Assembly: GCA_051294375.1 (NCBI GenBank)
Contig: CM119269.1
Coordinates: forward strand, 14,767,918-14,831,917
Direction of reading: 5' to 3'
DNA: 64,000 nt
DNA from: Paraspadella gotoi
Taxonomy: Eukaryota; Chaetognatha
Shown here: one piece after another, positions 14,301 through 25,904 of the stretch
How the letters are laid out: each line of letters opens with the position of its first letter
Position numbering within the stretch: the first letter of the stretch is position 1
The notes under the pieces: model-generated
The model's input: the letters and a program-made list of their open reading frames with translations, nothing else
Database searches by the model: none
What the model was told of the DNA's origin: nothing
Program-made: the position numbers and the translations under genes

Positions 14301-16806
14301 CTAAATATAAGGTGATGCTCATGGCTGCTCGAATATGTGCTGCAGGTTATGAATCATTAAATCGGAAGTGTTGTTGGAGCGTAATTCTGGTCAACGGACA
14401 TCAAAAGACATATGATCATTATTTTGTGATACCTTTAGATTATCATTTGATTTTATTTGCATTGTTTTCCAGTCTAAGTATCGTGCCATTATTAATATAT
14501 GGGCATCGTCTTCGTCATCGTCCACCGGTGATTCTTCATAAAACCACCCCCAACACTGTCTATGAACCACTGACAAACATCAAGCCGTATCAAGGTGAGC
14601 CATCGGACAAAAATTACCACTCATCACTTTTGCATCTGCCAGTTCACTTTAAGTGAGAGAATCCTTTTGGTGCTTCATCATCTCCTATTGGATGATGCTG
14701 AGGCACTTTACAAGTGGTCTACCCAACAATTTCCGTCAGCAGCTTTGTCCAATCTACTAGACCCAACTTCTCAAGGGTATTGGTCAAGTTGTGAAGATTC
14801 TGGCTCTTTTCAACCATATTTCATTAGCGGATGTATATGACTAATCCAGTGAAGATTTGTGGTTCTGAGTTCTGAGCCTCCCCCCTCACTTTTCCTAAAT
14901 GGGCTCACCCGCTCCATCTCTTCTCTTTTCTTCGCCATCCTCTCTCCGCGGTCCTCGGTCATGGCTTCTCCTCTCTCCTCCGTTTTCACATTCTCACGAA
15001 AGGTTCGCTTGAGTCGGTCCTGGAAACTCGACTGCAGACTTGAATTCGACTCCAGAGAGAGATTTAACGAAGACTGAGACTCTGCGTAACGGGGGGGGGG
15101 GAAATCGTGGGAGAGGTGGTAAGTTAAAGAGAAGTAAACAATGCAAACACTTCGAAACGGAAATAATTAAAGAAAATAACTGATAATAAAATGCAAAAGG
15201 AAGAGCCCAAATATGTGTACAAATACATAATATACAATTATACATACAAAAGAAATATAAAATTCGCAAATATTTAAAACTAAAAGATAAAAACCGAAGA
15301 AACAACGACTTAGTTAACACCTTTAATGGTGGAAAACGATTTTATTACCTGGACTAAGTCCGTTTACGGCTTCGGCTGGCGAATTCTTGGGTCTCGTCGG
15401 CCGTGGGACGCCGCTTTCGGACGGCAACGGTGATGAAAAACCATTGGGTTGAATTACCGGTCGTTTGAAGCACTTCCCCATGTTGGGCGTTGACGTCAAA
15501 GAAAGTTCTTAAAAAAAGGGGGGGGAGGGACAAACAAAAAACAAGAGACCTTAAGCAACTAAAAAGATAACCAGTCTAGAGAAACGTTACAAGATTGCTG
15601 TAAACAAAAAACAAAAAAAAACCTTTCATAACTCTAAAACGTAACTCACCAGCCGGTAAATGGAGGCTGGAGAATTCCAAATCTTCTTCCCCCACGAGAG
15701 GGGCGGGTGGATGTTGGATTGGCTCCGCGACTTTCATAATGTGAGTTTGTCGAACGAAGAGATCCTCCTTGGGTGTGGTTGTGATACCGTCCCCGGAACA
15801 GACTTTTTCCTCTATTTCGCTAGTTATAACTCTGACCCTATGTGAAAATTTTATATTCAATGCGAAACAAAAAGAAGGCTACATATTAAAAAATGCTATC
15901 GGTTTTTTTTTTGGTGACCAGAGTGACTTGGGACACCAATGCAACTCATGCTTGGAGTACTCGCGCCAAAAATAAAAACCCGATATTATTTTTTAATACT
16001 AGGAAGTTATCTGTATATGTTTAGATGTAGAGTAAAAACTCAAATAAGGATTCAGGAGTACCTCGATACGCTCTTTATTATTTTAACCATAATTTTTTCA
16101 TCTTTTATGCAATAAACCTCCGACTTACCCATCGAAAGCCGGAATCCTGTCAAACAAGCTGGAGTCTGTGGCAAAGTCGCTATACTCAAGCGTATCTTTG
16201 ACGGCGTCATCAAGCCGAGTTCGAAATTCAGTGGACGACTTCAGAAGGGACTTTCTTGCTTTCGGGCTGGCAGAGATATTGGTGGGCGTGGTTCCACGGG
16301 GTGCCGGCGAGAAAGCCTCTGGCAAATGGACACTTTCTTCGGTTGTGGGTGAGTCAAAGAGATCAGGCAACGGGGAATCACCGAAAAGGCTTACATCCGG
16401 TTTCTTCTGTTTCAAAAAACCAAAAACCAGCTTCAGTATCATCATCCGCTTGGAGTAATAAATAATAATATTAATATTAAAGGCGAGAGAAAAACTACTT
16501 ACGGTTTCCGGGGTTCGCGGAGTTTCGCAAAAACCCTCTCGCCGATTATGGATTTCATCAGCCTCCCTCGTCTTGGCCTCTCGCAAGGTCCTTTTCTTCC
16601 TGACAAAACTGGACCCGGAGAAGAGAGGGCGCGACCTCTTAGAAGGCGTCGTCCTCGTCGGGTCTGAGACGAAAGCATTCTCGAAACCCCACACACCCCC
16701 GGTACGAATTTTTTCGGGCACTTCGAGTTCCAAGGATTTGACATCGTCGGATCGTCGTTTTCGGTCGAAAGATTGCGAAGACTTACGGGAGATGAAACTG
16801 CTTCGA
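8308..16806 (-). CDS. HELQ: HELQ (Hel308-family) DNA repair helicase, first exon not located
   Basis: HELQ is a nuclear 3'-5' superfamily 2 helicase that acts at stalled forks and in end joining. Twenty-two coding exons are in frame: 16806-16503, 16406-16129, 15837-15650, 15507-15349, 15081-14909, 13339-13149, 12561-12410, 12112-11962, 11895-11707, 11627-11452, 11361-11260, 11193-11067, 10996-10871, 10797-10709, 10496-10345, 10272-10123, 10042-9737, 9612-9468, 9394-9196, 8844-8702, 8634-8516 and 8439-8308. They give at least 1249 aa against 1101 in human. Exon 7 carries Walker A (PTSGGKT), exon 9 the DELH box ([11 protein letters not shown]) and SAT, exon 13 [12 protein letters not shown] and exon 14 [12 protein letters not shown]. 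The C-terminal winged-helix, ratchet and HhH-like exons also match. The first five exons are polar and weakly conserved. The reading frame enters exon 1 after an in-frame TAA at 16813-16815 with no ATG, so a spliced upstream start exon is inferred. The boundary at 10870 is a GC donor. Confidence 0.95.
12638..13109. repeat. Interspersed AT-rich repeat A, copy 1
   Basis: This 472-bp segment fills most of the HELQ intron between exons 6 and 7. It begins GCCGGAACAGGTTGAAAAC and ends TTTTGGCCCG. Its full length can be matched to the interrupted copy at 16967-18862: the shared blocks include the CTCTCAAATAAATAATGG start, the GAAATTGGTACAACCAAT middle and the GAAAATCGATTTAGT end. No protein is encoded, so I infer a non-autonomous element. 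AT-dinucleotide runs flank both sides. Confidence 0.75.
13340..14908. other. Large HELQ intron with repeat debris
   Basis: This 1.57 kb intron lies between HELQ exons 5 and 6 and is far longer than the gene's other introns. Its 13620-13800 part is a diverged fragment resembling repeat A (shared TTTTTCCTATTTTTGA and TTCTTTGTCCTTTCCTA patterns). The part from about 14290 to 14840 is less AT-rich and contains a 121-codon plus-strand reading frame (14291-14656) that I do not recognise; it may be a decayed mobile element. Confidence 0.5.
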
Positions 16807-17392
16807 CTATTTTAATAGGGCGCGTCAATCGTCAAAAAGTTTAACGATTATCATTTTTATTTAAATTGTACCCCATTATTTTTATTTTTTTTAAATTATT
16901 AAATCTAAAAATTTTCTTTGTAATTATCTCTTGCAAATGGCTCCGAAAATAATTGGTATATAATATGCCGGAACAGGTTGAAAACGAAGTTCTCTCAAAT
17001 AAATAATGGTTAAGTAACTGTTAAAGAATATGAAAATAAATTTTTTTTAATATTTATCTCATTAATAAGTGCACGGAAACATTTAAATATTATTTTATTA
17101 CTATATAAAGTTTAAAATTTTTTTTACATTTTTTTAAATAGAATCTGGTAAAGCTTTAAAAGTTAGATAAAGGTTATTAATACAATTTTTAAAATTTTTG
17201 TTGTTTTATTGATAAAAATTTTAAAAAACTATAATATAACCAATGATAATGATGATTTTTTAGGGTTTTTTATTTTTAAACAATTTATTATCAAAATTTA
17301 AAAAATTATAGTACTAACTTTTATTTAACTTTTCAAGCTTTATAGGAATCCGTTCTTAAAAAATAAAATTTAAAAATCTTAAAAGCATAAGG

Positions 17393-18486
17393 ATCGTCGC
17401 AATTGCATAAGAAAAATCTGGATTGACGACAAATTTTGATACTAAAAAAATCAAATTTGAGAAAAAGAAAAAAAAAATTTAAAAAAATAAAAAATGAATA
17501 AAATAAAGAATAATAAATATAAAACAGTAAAATAATTCATTTTTGAGTTTAATTTTAGAGACATTAGTGAAAGTACTTTTGTTTTAATTTTAGCCCGCAT
17601 AAGCGAGCAGTTTGATCGAATGCGACCTCTCTAAACACTGTCAACATTCCCAGACAAAAGACAAAGTAAAACTTGAATCAGACTGACGAAGTGAAGTAAA
17701 GACTAAAGTGAAGTAAAATGAAGTAAAGTAAAATAAAATAATAAAGTAAATATATTTAAAAAAATATATTATTATGATTGATATTTAGAATATTTAGAAA
17801 AAAAATCTACGAAAATCTCGGATGTAAATTTGGGAATAAATGGCGATAATAAAAGTTTTTAGAGGGAAAAAATTAATCAGAGGGAGAGAGAGAGAGAGAG
17901 AGGCCAAAACGTTTTCAGACGAATCAGCAGCGGCAGCAGCAAAGGCGCCAAAAAAAAAAAAAAAATCAAAAGGCAGCAACAGAAGAAGCAGGAGAAAAGA
18001 GAGAAAACGAATAAGCCCCTGCAGAGCCAGCTGCAAAGAAAGAAATCAAAAGGCAGCAGCAGAAGCAGCAGGAGAAAAGAGAGAAAAAGAATAAGCCCCT
18101 GCAGAGCCAGCTACAGACACGTATTTTTTCCCTTTCTCTGAATCAGTGATCAGTGACTATGAATCAGTGACTAGGGAAAAGAGAGAGGGAGAGAGACATG
18201 TAATTAAAAGAGTAAAGAGAGAGAGAAAGAAATATAAAAATAAAGAGAAATATGTTTGTTTTGATAAAACGTAAAGAAAACATATTTAATAACTGTCCAG
18301 ACTCAATTTTAAGCACATCGATGATGAGAAGCTATATATAAATTTTCAGCTTCATACACCCAAATTTAATCATAAAAGGGCGATTTATAATTTGGAACGC
18401 CGACAACGACAACAACGACGACGACGACGCCACTTATGCGCAAAAGCGTTACAATATCGTCGCAAACGCTAAGCGATTGCGACGAT
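17393..18486. mobile_element. Putative non-autonomous TIR element C
   Basis: This 1094-bp segment is bounded by perfect 11-bp inverted repeats, ATCGTCGCAAT on the left and ATTGCGACGAT on the right, and the similarity extends a few bases inward. It interrupts repeat A. It has no convincing coding sequence and contains GA microsatellite, an 80-bp tandem duplication and a GAC/CAA-rich stretch. I see no clear target-site duplication, so the class is unknown. Confidence 0.55.
17965..18112. repeat. 80-bp tandem duplication
   Basis: Two nearly identical units of 80 bp stand side by side. Each contains ATCAAAAGGCAGCA, GCAGGAGAAAAGAGAG and AATAAGCCCCTGCAGAGCCA. The units differ at only a few positions. 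They lie inside element C. Confidence 0.85.
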
Positions 18487-18487
18487 A
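18455..18487. repeat. 33-nt near-perfect palindrome at the right end of element C
   Basis: TATCGTCGCAAACGCT is followed by a single A and then its inverse AGCGATTGCGACGATA, with one mismatched pair. The outer part of the right arm is the element's terminal repeat, so the terminus of the element is itself a hairpin. Confidence 0.8.
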
Positions 18488-18540
18488 AAAAAAAAATTGT
18501 TATCATTTGTTATATGAAATTGGTACAACCAATAAAAAAA

Positions 18541-18719
18541 TTATCTATTCATTTAATAAATAAGCTATCTTGTCCCTGACTTTGGACAGGCTTTGGTGGT
18601 TTTAGGCCTCCATCACTCTTATAAGATAAGAACATAAGTCCCTGCAAGCTTTCAATCAAAACTCTCACAGTCTCCTTTATTCACTCCCAGTGTACCTGGC
18701 TTCCCTATCAATGAAGTGG
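18541..18719 (+). repeat. Interspersed repeat B, copy 1
   Basis: This copy of about 180 bp runs from TTATCTATTCATTTAATAA through AAGCTATCTTG and GACTTTGGACAGG to CTATCAATGAAGTGG. Two further copies are at 31088-31306 (opposite strand) and 43643-43827. It is nested within repeat A copy 2 and encodes nothing recognisable; I take it to be a MITE- or SINE-like element. Confidence 0.8.
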
Positions 18720-21148
18720 ATATATAATAAATATTTAAAAGCCTCAGTGCAACAACCCAATGAACTAATTCAAAAAGTTACACTGAAAATCGATTTAGTG
18801 ATAGAAGGGGAAAAAAATTTTGAGAGAACTAGAAGTTATAAAAAGTGTTCAATTTTGGCCCGTATATAGCTCATGACGAATTGACGAACCCATTAACCAA
18901 GTTGAGTTTATTCATTTTTTCTACGGATTTTATTTATTCTTTAATATTCAATTGTTTTTTTTCCGACGCCATGCGCGCCATCTAACGTCAAATTCCGTCA
19001 TTGCTTCCGCTTGTACAATTTGAGAAAAAAAAGAAAATAATAAAAAGTTGAAACGAAGTTAGCATTGGAATGTTATCGCTCGATAATATATTATTTTGAT
19101 CGTAGGGACCATTTAGCAGATCACAAATTGAAATTAAAAAGTCAAATTAAATAGTCAAATAGTGTCCTACTTGAAGCAGACATAAATTATTGCAGTTGAT
19201 GTTAACTATTGCTGAAGAGGCTCAAATAGATTAGTCATTAAGGCATTTATTGTAAGGCTATTGGTTCACATGTTTTAAATTAATGAACAATCTTAAATCT
19301 TAAAGACGAAGTTTTTTAAAACTTTAAATAATAGAAACTAAAAGAAATTACATCAAAAGGTAGCAGATATGATGTACTAACAAACTATTTGTCTCATTTT
19401 CCACCATTGAACACTTTCTCTTCCTTTTCTTAAAAGTCTTTGGCTATAGATATAGAAGTATGAATTCGAACTCAGCAAGACGATCTATGAGTTAGAATTT
19501 AACTTTGTAAATTAAAAGAAAGGAAGGAAAGTAAAAAAAATAACAAGAAGTACCCAAGTGCATTTATCAGAGGCACAATCACGACCTGACTTTATTGTCT
19601 AAATTTTTATACTTTTCGTTTTATTCTAAGTGAGAGAATAAGAAAAAAAAAGAAAAAAAGTAAAAGCCCTCTCTTCTGCTAGAAATTAGTGTTCCAAAAT
19701 ATTATGCTCCCCAAGAAAAGAAAAATAGCATAAAATAATGCGAAACATGGCCGAGAAAATTGTCTTCTAAGCCTAATTATAATATTTAATAAAAAGCCTA
19801 ACATAATTTTCTTTCCACGCTTTGAATTATACGCATATCAAGTTTCTGAATTCCAAGCTATGCTACATTCTCCAATGTTGTTTCAACTAACACATTTTAA
19901 AGCCCTAACCGGAATTATTTAATACGTTTTAGTCTTTGGGATAAAGTACAAACAAATTCAGTCAGAATTGCTTTAGCGAAAGCCAATAACATGGAAAATG
20001 ATATGTTAGAACGAATCAAATAAATTCAAAGTGATCCAAATAACATTTTTTGGATATATAACGTTGGCCATTTATAAACTTTTTTAGCGAAAATTAACTT
20101 TAAAATCGCAAAAGGCATATAAATTAGTTGAAAAATTTAGCACTTTTATACTCGTACTACGTTCTTATCACAAAAAAATTAATTAAATTATGGCTTGTGT
20201 TGATTTCATGAGTCAATAAGAAACAAAAACTTAAAGTTTTTCATAACGCAGTTAGCACCATAGACCAGCAGAGGAAGAGAGCTTAAACGAGCGAACGACT
20301 GAAAACCTAATTAACTCATATAATAAATCCTAATTATTCAAAAGTAACTAAAAAAGGTGTTGACAATAAAGTATTTCAAGTTTAAAATAAATACGAGAAC
20401 AAACTAAACTAATTTAATGTAGCATTAAACGACTATTCAAATGTAGGTGCGAAGACACCGCTTAAAAAGAGAGTTACTGTTAACTCTATTCGTAACGTGC
20501 TGAATGAATTATAAAATTAAATTTAATTCTAAATTTCATTTATTGTTTCCTTTTAGAACAATGAAAGCATTCACCATTTTTAACTATTCCGAGGATGTAC
20601 ACATTAAAGAATTTCAATTTTCAAACATTTAGCAAACGTTAGTAAACAAACTAATGTGAAAGTTACATAACAGAGCTAGGAATTTCGTTTTGACAAAAGT
20701 GATTTGTTCTTTCATCATTTCGTATGTAGTTGTACGTAGTTTCATCCCTCCTGTAATTTCATTGTCGAAAAAAGTTGGGGGGGAAAAATAATTCGAATCT
20801 AGTAATTAAAAATTTGCAAATTTTCACCGGAACAAAAAAAAGCCGGGAAACAGTGTATAAGTTGACTTGGTGTCTAAACGGTGAGAGATCATGATACGAG
20901 GAACAAACAAAAAAACGATGACATTCAAAATCACAGGCATTCTCGCCGATCGCGTTCGGATAAAGCTGGCTAAATTCGGACTTTGTCTCAGTACAACATG
21001 GTTGCACGACCTTCGCAAGATCATAACAGCTTAGAAGGAATAGCGAAGAGTATTGCCCTCCGTGCGAAAAAAAACAAACTATCGTCACCACCGTTCATCC
21101 TTGCGCCATATTCCCGTTCCCCATATAATAAAAATTTTCAAAAATGGG

Positions 21149-21189
21149 TGTTGGAGGAGATTTTATGATATTATAAATCTCCTCCAACA
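21149..21189 (-). repeat. Perfect 15-bp hairpin, likely in the exchanger 3' untranslated region
   Basis: TGTTGGAGGAGATTT is followed after 11 nt by its exact inverse AAATCTCCTCCAACA. It lies about 180 nt downstream of the exchanger stop in the direction of transcription, so it would be an RNA stem-loop in the 3' untranslated region if transcription extends that far, which is inferred. Confidence 0.7.
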
Positions 21190-21365
21190 TGAGAAGAAAA
21201 GTATGGTCAAGGTCCGACGGGGATGAGTACCCACTACCCAGTGCCCACGGCCAGCATCCACGGATGAAAAATATCTCAAAAAGCCGCGGTGGTCCCTATG
21301 GACGTTGCCATTTCAATAGTGACAATTCGCACGCCCTGCGTGGTCAGATGGTCGACGACTGACGT

Positions 21366-24300
21366 TCAGCCGAAACCCGGGATGTAACAATAACTTTCAA
21401 GTCCGTTGAGAACGATGTAGGCGAACCAGAGGCTGATGAAAAGGGCGGTCGTGGCCAGCTTGGCCCGGTAGGGACCGCCCAGCTCTCCGCCGGCGATGCG
21501 AGGACTCCGTCGAGCAACGAGCACCGCCACGGCGACGACGGCAAAGAGGCAATAAACTGTCAGGGCGAAGCCGAGAGAACCCACTTCCACCTGAAACCGA
21601 GTCAACAATATTTTTTCTCAGAAACGTTTTATGCTTTAATTTGTATAATCAGAAGAAAATATTTATGAAAAATTACAAGATTACTTCTTTTATGTAACAC
21701 TAACCTCGAAAACTGAATCGTTGACGGCGTGATAAATGGCGGCGACGGACCAAGCGATTCCCACGCCGAGAAATACGTTGACGGCGTTGGACCCCGTGAC
21801 GTTGCCGATCGAGTTGTCGGCGTGTTCGTCTTGAATGGCGGCGATCTTGGAGGCGAAGGTGTCCGGAACCGAAGTGCCAAGCGCCACGAACGAGATGGCC
21901 GTCACGGTGTCCTTCATACCGATAGTGCAGCCCACGTGGCTGGCGACGTCGCCCACCACCGTCGTTAACACCCCGATCCAGCAGATGGAGACGACGAAGC
22001 AAAACCAGCCGTTCAACATCTCCGTGGGTGGCACGGTCGCGAAGAGCACCTTCCAGAAAAGAGACAGGAAGTGGACGAGGTACTCGACGCATGAGGGTTC
22101 GCGAGGCTCCGCATCTTCCTCTTCCTCGTCGTCGATGACTTTAAAGGCCTCGACGAACTGTTGTCGCCAAGCGTGGGAGCCCGTCGAGATCATGTTGTTC
22201 GTTCGCTGAATTTGGGCATCAATTTCATAATTCAATTGTAATATTATTTAATATTTAATGAATACTTGGTTTATTGTTGGACATAAACTCAATCATCTCG
22301 TTTCATCCTGCGTTATTGATACTCTCAGAAGTATGAGAAAAAGACGGAAAACCCCGTACATCATTATTACCTTGAGTAACTTGTCGACGGTAGACTTGTA
22401 CTCCTTAGACTCTCGGATGCGAACTGCGACGCGACGCCGATCGCCGAGCGTTGGCGCTAGGCGAACCCAATCGATGCTCTTCCCCTCCTCGTCGTCATCG
22501 TCATCGTCTCCTCGCAGGTTGTGGTAACGAGAGTGGTTGTCGTGGTTGTGATTTTGGTTGTGGTTGACATGATCCACGGAACTGTTCCCGACGTTGTAGA
22601 CGGACACTGGGCCCGATAGTGAATTAGGGGGGTAGAGTGTGTGGTTGTTGTGGTGGTGGCCGTTATTTTGTGTCGCCGAAACGAGAGTGGGATCTTCCAA
22701 TTCGACGAAAAACTCGAGATCTGAGGTTGATGTGTTGCAAATGCAGGTACAAGCTACAAAAAAACCTTAAATATAAACGGATTAACTGACCTTTCTCATA
22801 ACATCCCTCGTCAATGACGCCTATTCTGATGATTTTTTCAGATTCATCTCGTTGGAAGATCAAGGAACCTATAAAGACGATAAGTAGTCGATTTAAAATT
22901 GAGGTGACGATCTTTAAATCATCACCATTTTGGACTTAAAACAAAACTTCAATTTCAGTCGACGCCATGTAAAGAACGCTCACCCGCGGCTTTTTCGAAA
23001 TGTTGATCATATTTTGCGGAGCCTTCCATAGAATGGTAAGGGAGGACAACGTGGACATTGTACGGCAACGGTATTGAACTCCGACGTATAACTAAGAAAG
23101 ATGAAAAAGAAGAATTATATAATTGATTTTTCTTAATTATCAATTAATTTCTTTGTAATCAATTTAAAAGAAACTGAGGGCACAGCGACATTGGTAATTT
23201 TAGCAAGCTTTTAAATAAAATTGAACGGATAAAAATTTGTTACTTAATAAATCTTATTATATGTCTCTCGTTTGGTAATGTTTCAAAGAGTGGCCAAGAA
23301 CAAGTAAATTGTGGATGGATAGAACAAGAACCTTTGATTTCGACTTCCCCCGCAGATTCCACGACTTTAATTTCCGACGATTTAAAGTGAAAGAGATTCT
23401 GGGCGTCGGGGTCGGCGCCGGACCACGGGATCACGGCGTCATCGGGAGATTCGCCGAGGAATTCTCGAGGGGTTGTGGCGTTGGCGGCGGCGTCCTCGAC
23501 GCGGCGACGCAGCGACGCCGAAGAGATCTCGTTGGGGGAGACGACGGCGACGGTGAAGGGCTGCGAGGAGGAGCAGTTGGAAGAGGGCGTCGCCGCCACG
23601 ATCGTTGACGACGATGAGGCCGACCCGGGCCGAAGGTGACGGTTGGTAGGGCAAGAGGGGGGGCGGCGATCGGTGAGGGTGGTGGGGGTCGCGGCGAGAG
23701 TCGCGGCGCCGGACTCGACGTCCTGAGGGGACGCCGGCGCCGTGGGGGCGTAGCAAGAGTTTTCGAAGGCGCTCGAATCTGGGGCGGAAAAAGGAAGAGG
23801 AGGCGGGGCGAGTGAGTGACGCTCCGAGGCGGCCGACGTTTGACGCAAGTTCCTCAGCGGAATGTCGTGGCCGTCGTTGGCGGAAACGATGGTGACTGCG
23901 TTTCCATACGTGTGATCCGTCCTAGGGACGAACGATAGTCATCGCTAAAACTGTCTCGGGAGAGTAAAACTAAATCGACAATACTAGAATTTTAGCATAT
24001 TGAATTTGTAGGAAGGCACAATCATTCATTTTCAATAGGCACATCAAATTGTCTTTCTACTATCTAGGAAAAAAATATATCACATTTTTAATAAAGGATA
24101 TCTACTTGAAAACTTTTTTGATTTAAAAAAAATTAAAATGTTTCCAAATCTTCATTGAATTTCTTTTCAGTAGCTTCCTTCCATTTTTTTGTAGGTCAAA
24201 TCGTTTAGAAGTTACAGGCAAAAAAAATATTGTTACATCAAATAAAAAATAATAATAAAAAAATTATATTTAACTTTCTACTATTTTTAATATTTAATTA

Positions 24301-25904
24301 TTTGTTTTTATTTCAAATAGAATTAATTATTTTTTAAATTTTTTTTTAATTTGGTAATGCATATGCATATCTTTTTGATTATAACTCTCAGAAAAGAAAG
24401 AAAGATGTGCAACATCAATATTGGATGAAAAAAAATTTTGTTAAAAATGTAGAAAAATATTTCAATGTCATACCTCAATTTGCTAACAATAATCAATACC
24501 AAAAAATAGCATACCAAATATTAAAAATATTTTACCCATGTTTCATATACTTTTTATTGAATACATGATTTATGTGATATACTTTTTTCCTAGATGGTAG
24601 CACTTAAATCATCTCCATTTTCGCAGAAAATAAATTATTACTAGTAAATTTATATGTACCTGTAACGGTGTGCCAGAAATTTCTTAAATATTATTTGGGT
24701 GTCTAGCAAGTAAGCATTAAAGACAAGCATTGGAAAGTAGGCGAATGTGAGAAGCGATTCCCAAATAGCGATCCTTCCCGGAGTGATGGCCGCGATGATC
24801 ACGTACAACCATATGTAAGCGAAAATGCTCCAGGAGGAGGTGCAGAAGAAGACCGACAGGTGTTTCTGCCGACGGACTTGGTCTGATGGGCGAGAAGAAA
24901 AGACGCCAAAAGAAAAAATTAATGACAAAAGCAAGAGATCGATAACAATCTTTTTTTAAGCGAGAAATCGAAAGGCTCTTGCTGGTCGTCGAACTTTTTT
25001 CATTTCCCAAAAAACCAGTCGCTGTCGTCTCGTCCTGCCTCCCGGAGCTTTCGCCCGATCCCTCGTAGTTTTCTCACCCTCGGGAATGACGTAGACGCAA
25101 ATGCCGATGATGACAAAAAGATTGAAGGCGGCAGAACCGACGATGGTGCCGGGGCCGAGTTGGCCAGCGTTGAAGTCGTTGCCGAAAATCTCGATAATCG
25201 CCAGCATGATCTCCGGCGCAGAGGAGCCGAGAGCCATCAGGGTCAGGTTTGACACCGTCTCGTTCCACACGCGAACTTTGGTCACCTTTACCTAAGGTAG
25301 GGCAGAAATGAAAAAGCATGGTAAAAATAAAAAACAAAGAAACGTATGCTGCTCAGTCTCGCTAAAAATCAACAAGAACTCACCTCTCCGTTTTTGAGTT
25401 TGAATTTGACTTTCCGTTCCTGGGAGGTGATGGTTTCTATGGAAGCCATAAACTTGTCTGCGATGACTGAAATCCCGAGGAAGAAAAAGAACATGACCAG
25501 AAAATAGACAACGGCGCGAAGAACCATTTGACCCACGTCGCCCTGGATGTCTTCTGGCTTCCAAGTTGGAATGATCAGTCCTTTCTTGCATCTGAGAGAA
25601 AAAGAAAATTTGTTACGAAAGTCGGGAAGAGAAAAATTAGCTGAATAAAAAGTTTTAATTTAATAAATTAATTAACAGACTTTTTGTCCTCTCGAAAACA
25701 GGTATTCTTGTTCTTGGTAACGTTCGATGATGACCCGTTAAAGCCCTCGATGGGAAACGGGGTCGCTGTTTCGTTGCCAGAACTGGAGTCCCGATCCGCT
25801 GGTTTGACGAGGGCGCCGAAGATCAAAAGCACGAAGGGAACAAAGATGCAGAGGATGCAGAGAAGACTCAAAGCCGTTTTCAATTTCAAGTTGCTGATCG
25901 CCAT
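21366..25904 (-). CDS. SLC8A: SLC8-type Na+/Ca2+ exchanger (NCX) with a shortened regulatory loop
   Basis: This plasma-membrane antiporter exports Ca2+ in exchange for Na+. It has ten exons: 25904-25681, 25591-25384, 25291-25078, 24882-24660, 23921-23332, 23091-22984, 22868-22791, 22720-22371, 22205-21705 and 21590-21366. They sum to 907 codons (906 aa), all in frame. A signal-like hydrophobic N-terminus and glycosylation sites precede the family Cys-Lys-Lys-Gly segment. The alpha-1 repeat is GSSAPEIMLAIIEIFG...GTIVGSAAFN, the alpha-2 repeat is ALGTSVPDTFASK...GNVTGSNAVNVFLG, and the tail LESYCYIPGF matches NCX. The cytoplasmic loop starts with a short XIP-like FKKFLAHRYR, then a Pro/Ser/Ala-rich stretch of about 150 residues, one Calx-beta domain most like CBD2 (about 466-563), and a His/Asn-rich insert before STVDKLL. 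I see no CBD1. The ATG followed by GCG is chosen because upstream in-frame codons give no other ATG. Confidence 0.96.

Larger units (their letters stand above)
16967..18862. repeat. Interspersed repeat A, copy 2, split by two insertions
   Basis: This copy starts GCCGGAACAGGTTGAAAAC and ends TTTTGGCCCG like copy 1, but it is 1.9 kb long because it is interrupted by element C (17393-18486) and by repeat B (18541-18719). Removing both leaves blocks collinear with copy 1. The order of events (A first, then C and B) follows from the nesting. Confidence 0.7.
16829..21365. other. Intergenic HELQ-exchanger, repeat-rich
   Basis: About 4.5 kb lies between the visible HELQ exons and the exchanger stop. 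It contains the nested repeats at 16967-18862 and then AT-rich sequence (18863-20700) in which I see no gene. The stretch 20700-21365 probably includes the exchanger 3' untranslated region. The missing HELQ first exon should lie somewhere here. Confidence 0.5.

Noticed and set aside
14291-14656. 121-codon plus-strand frame in the HELQ intron as a host gene
   Set aside because: I recognise no domain, it lacks flanking exons, and it sits among repeat debris; it is kept only as possible mobile-element remains.
16499-16828. ATG-initiated 109-codon frame at the HELQ 5' end
   Set aside because: It is in a different frame from the HELQ exons, and its peptide is a shadow of the exon that joins the next one in frame.
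20759-21091. 110-codon minus-strand frame
   Set aside because: It starts with GTG, lies just past the exchanger stop in likely 3' untranslated sequence, and shows no domain.
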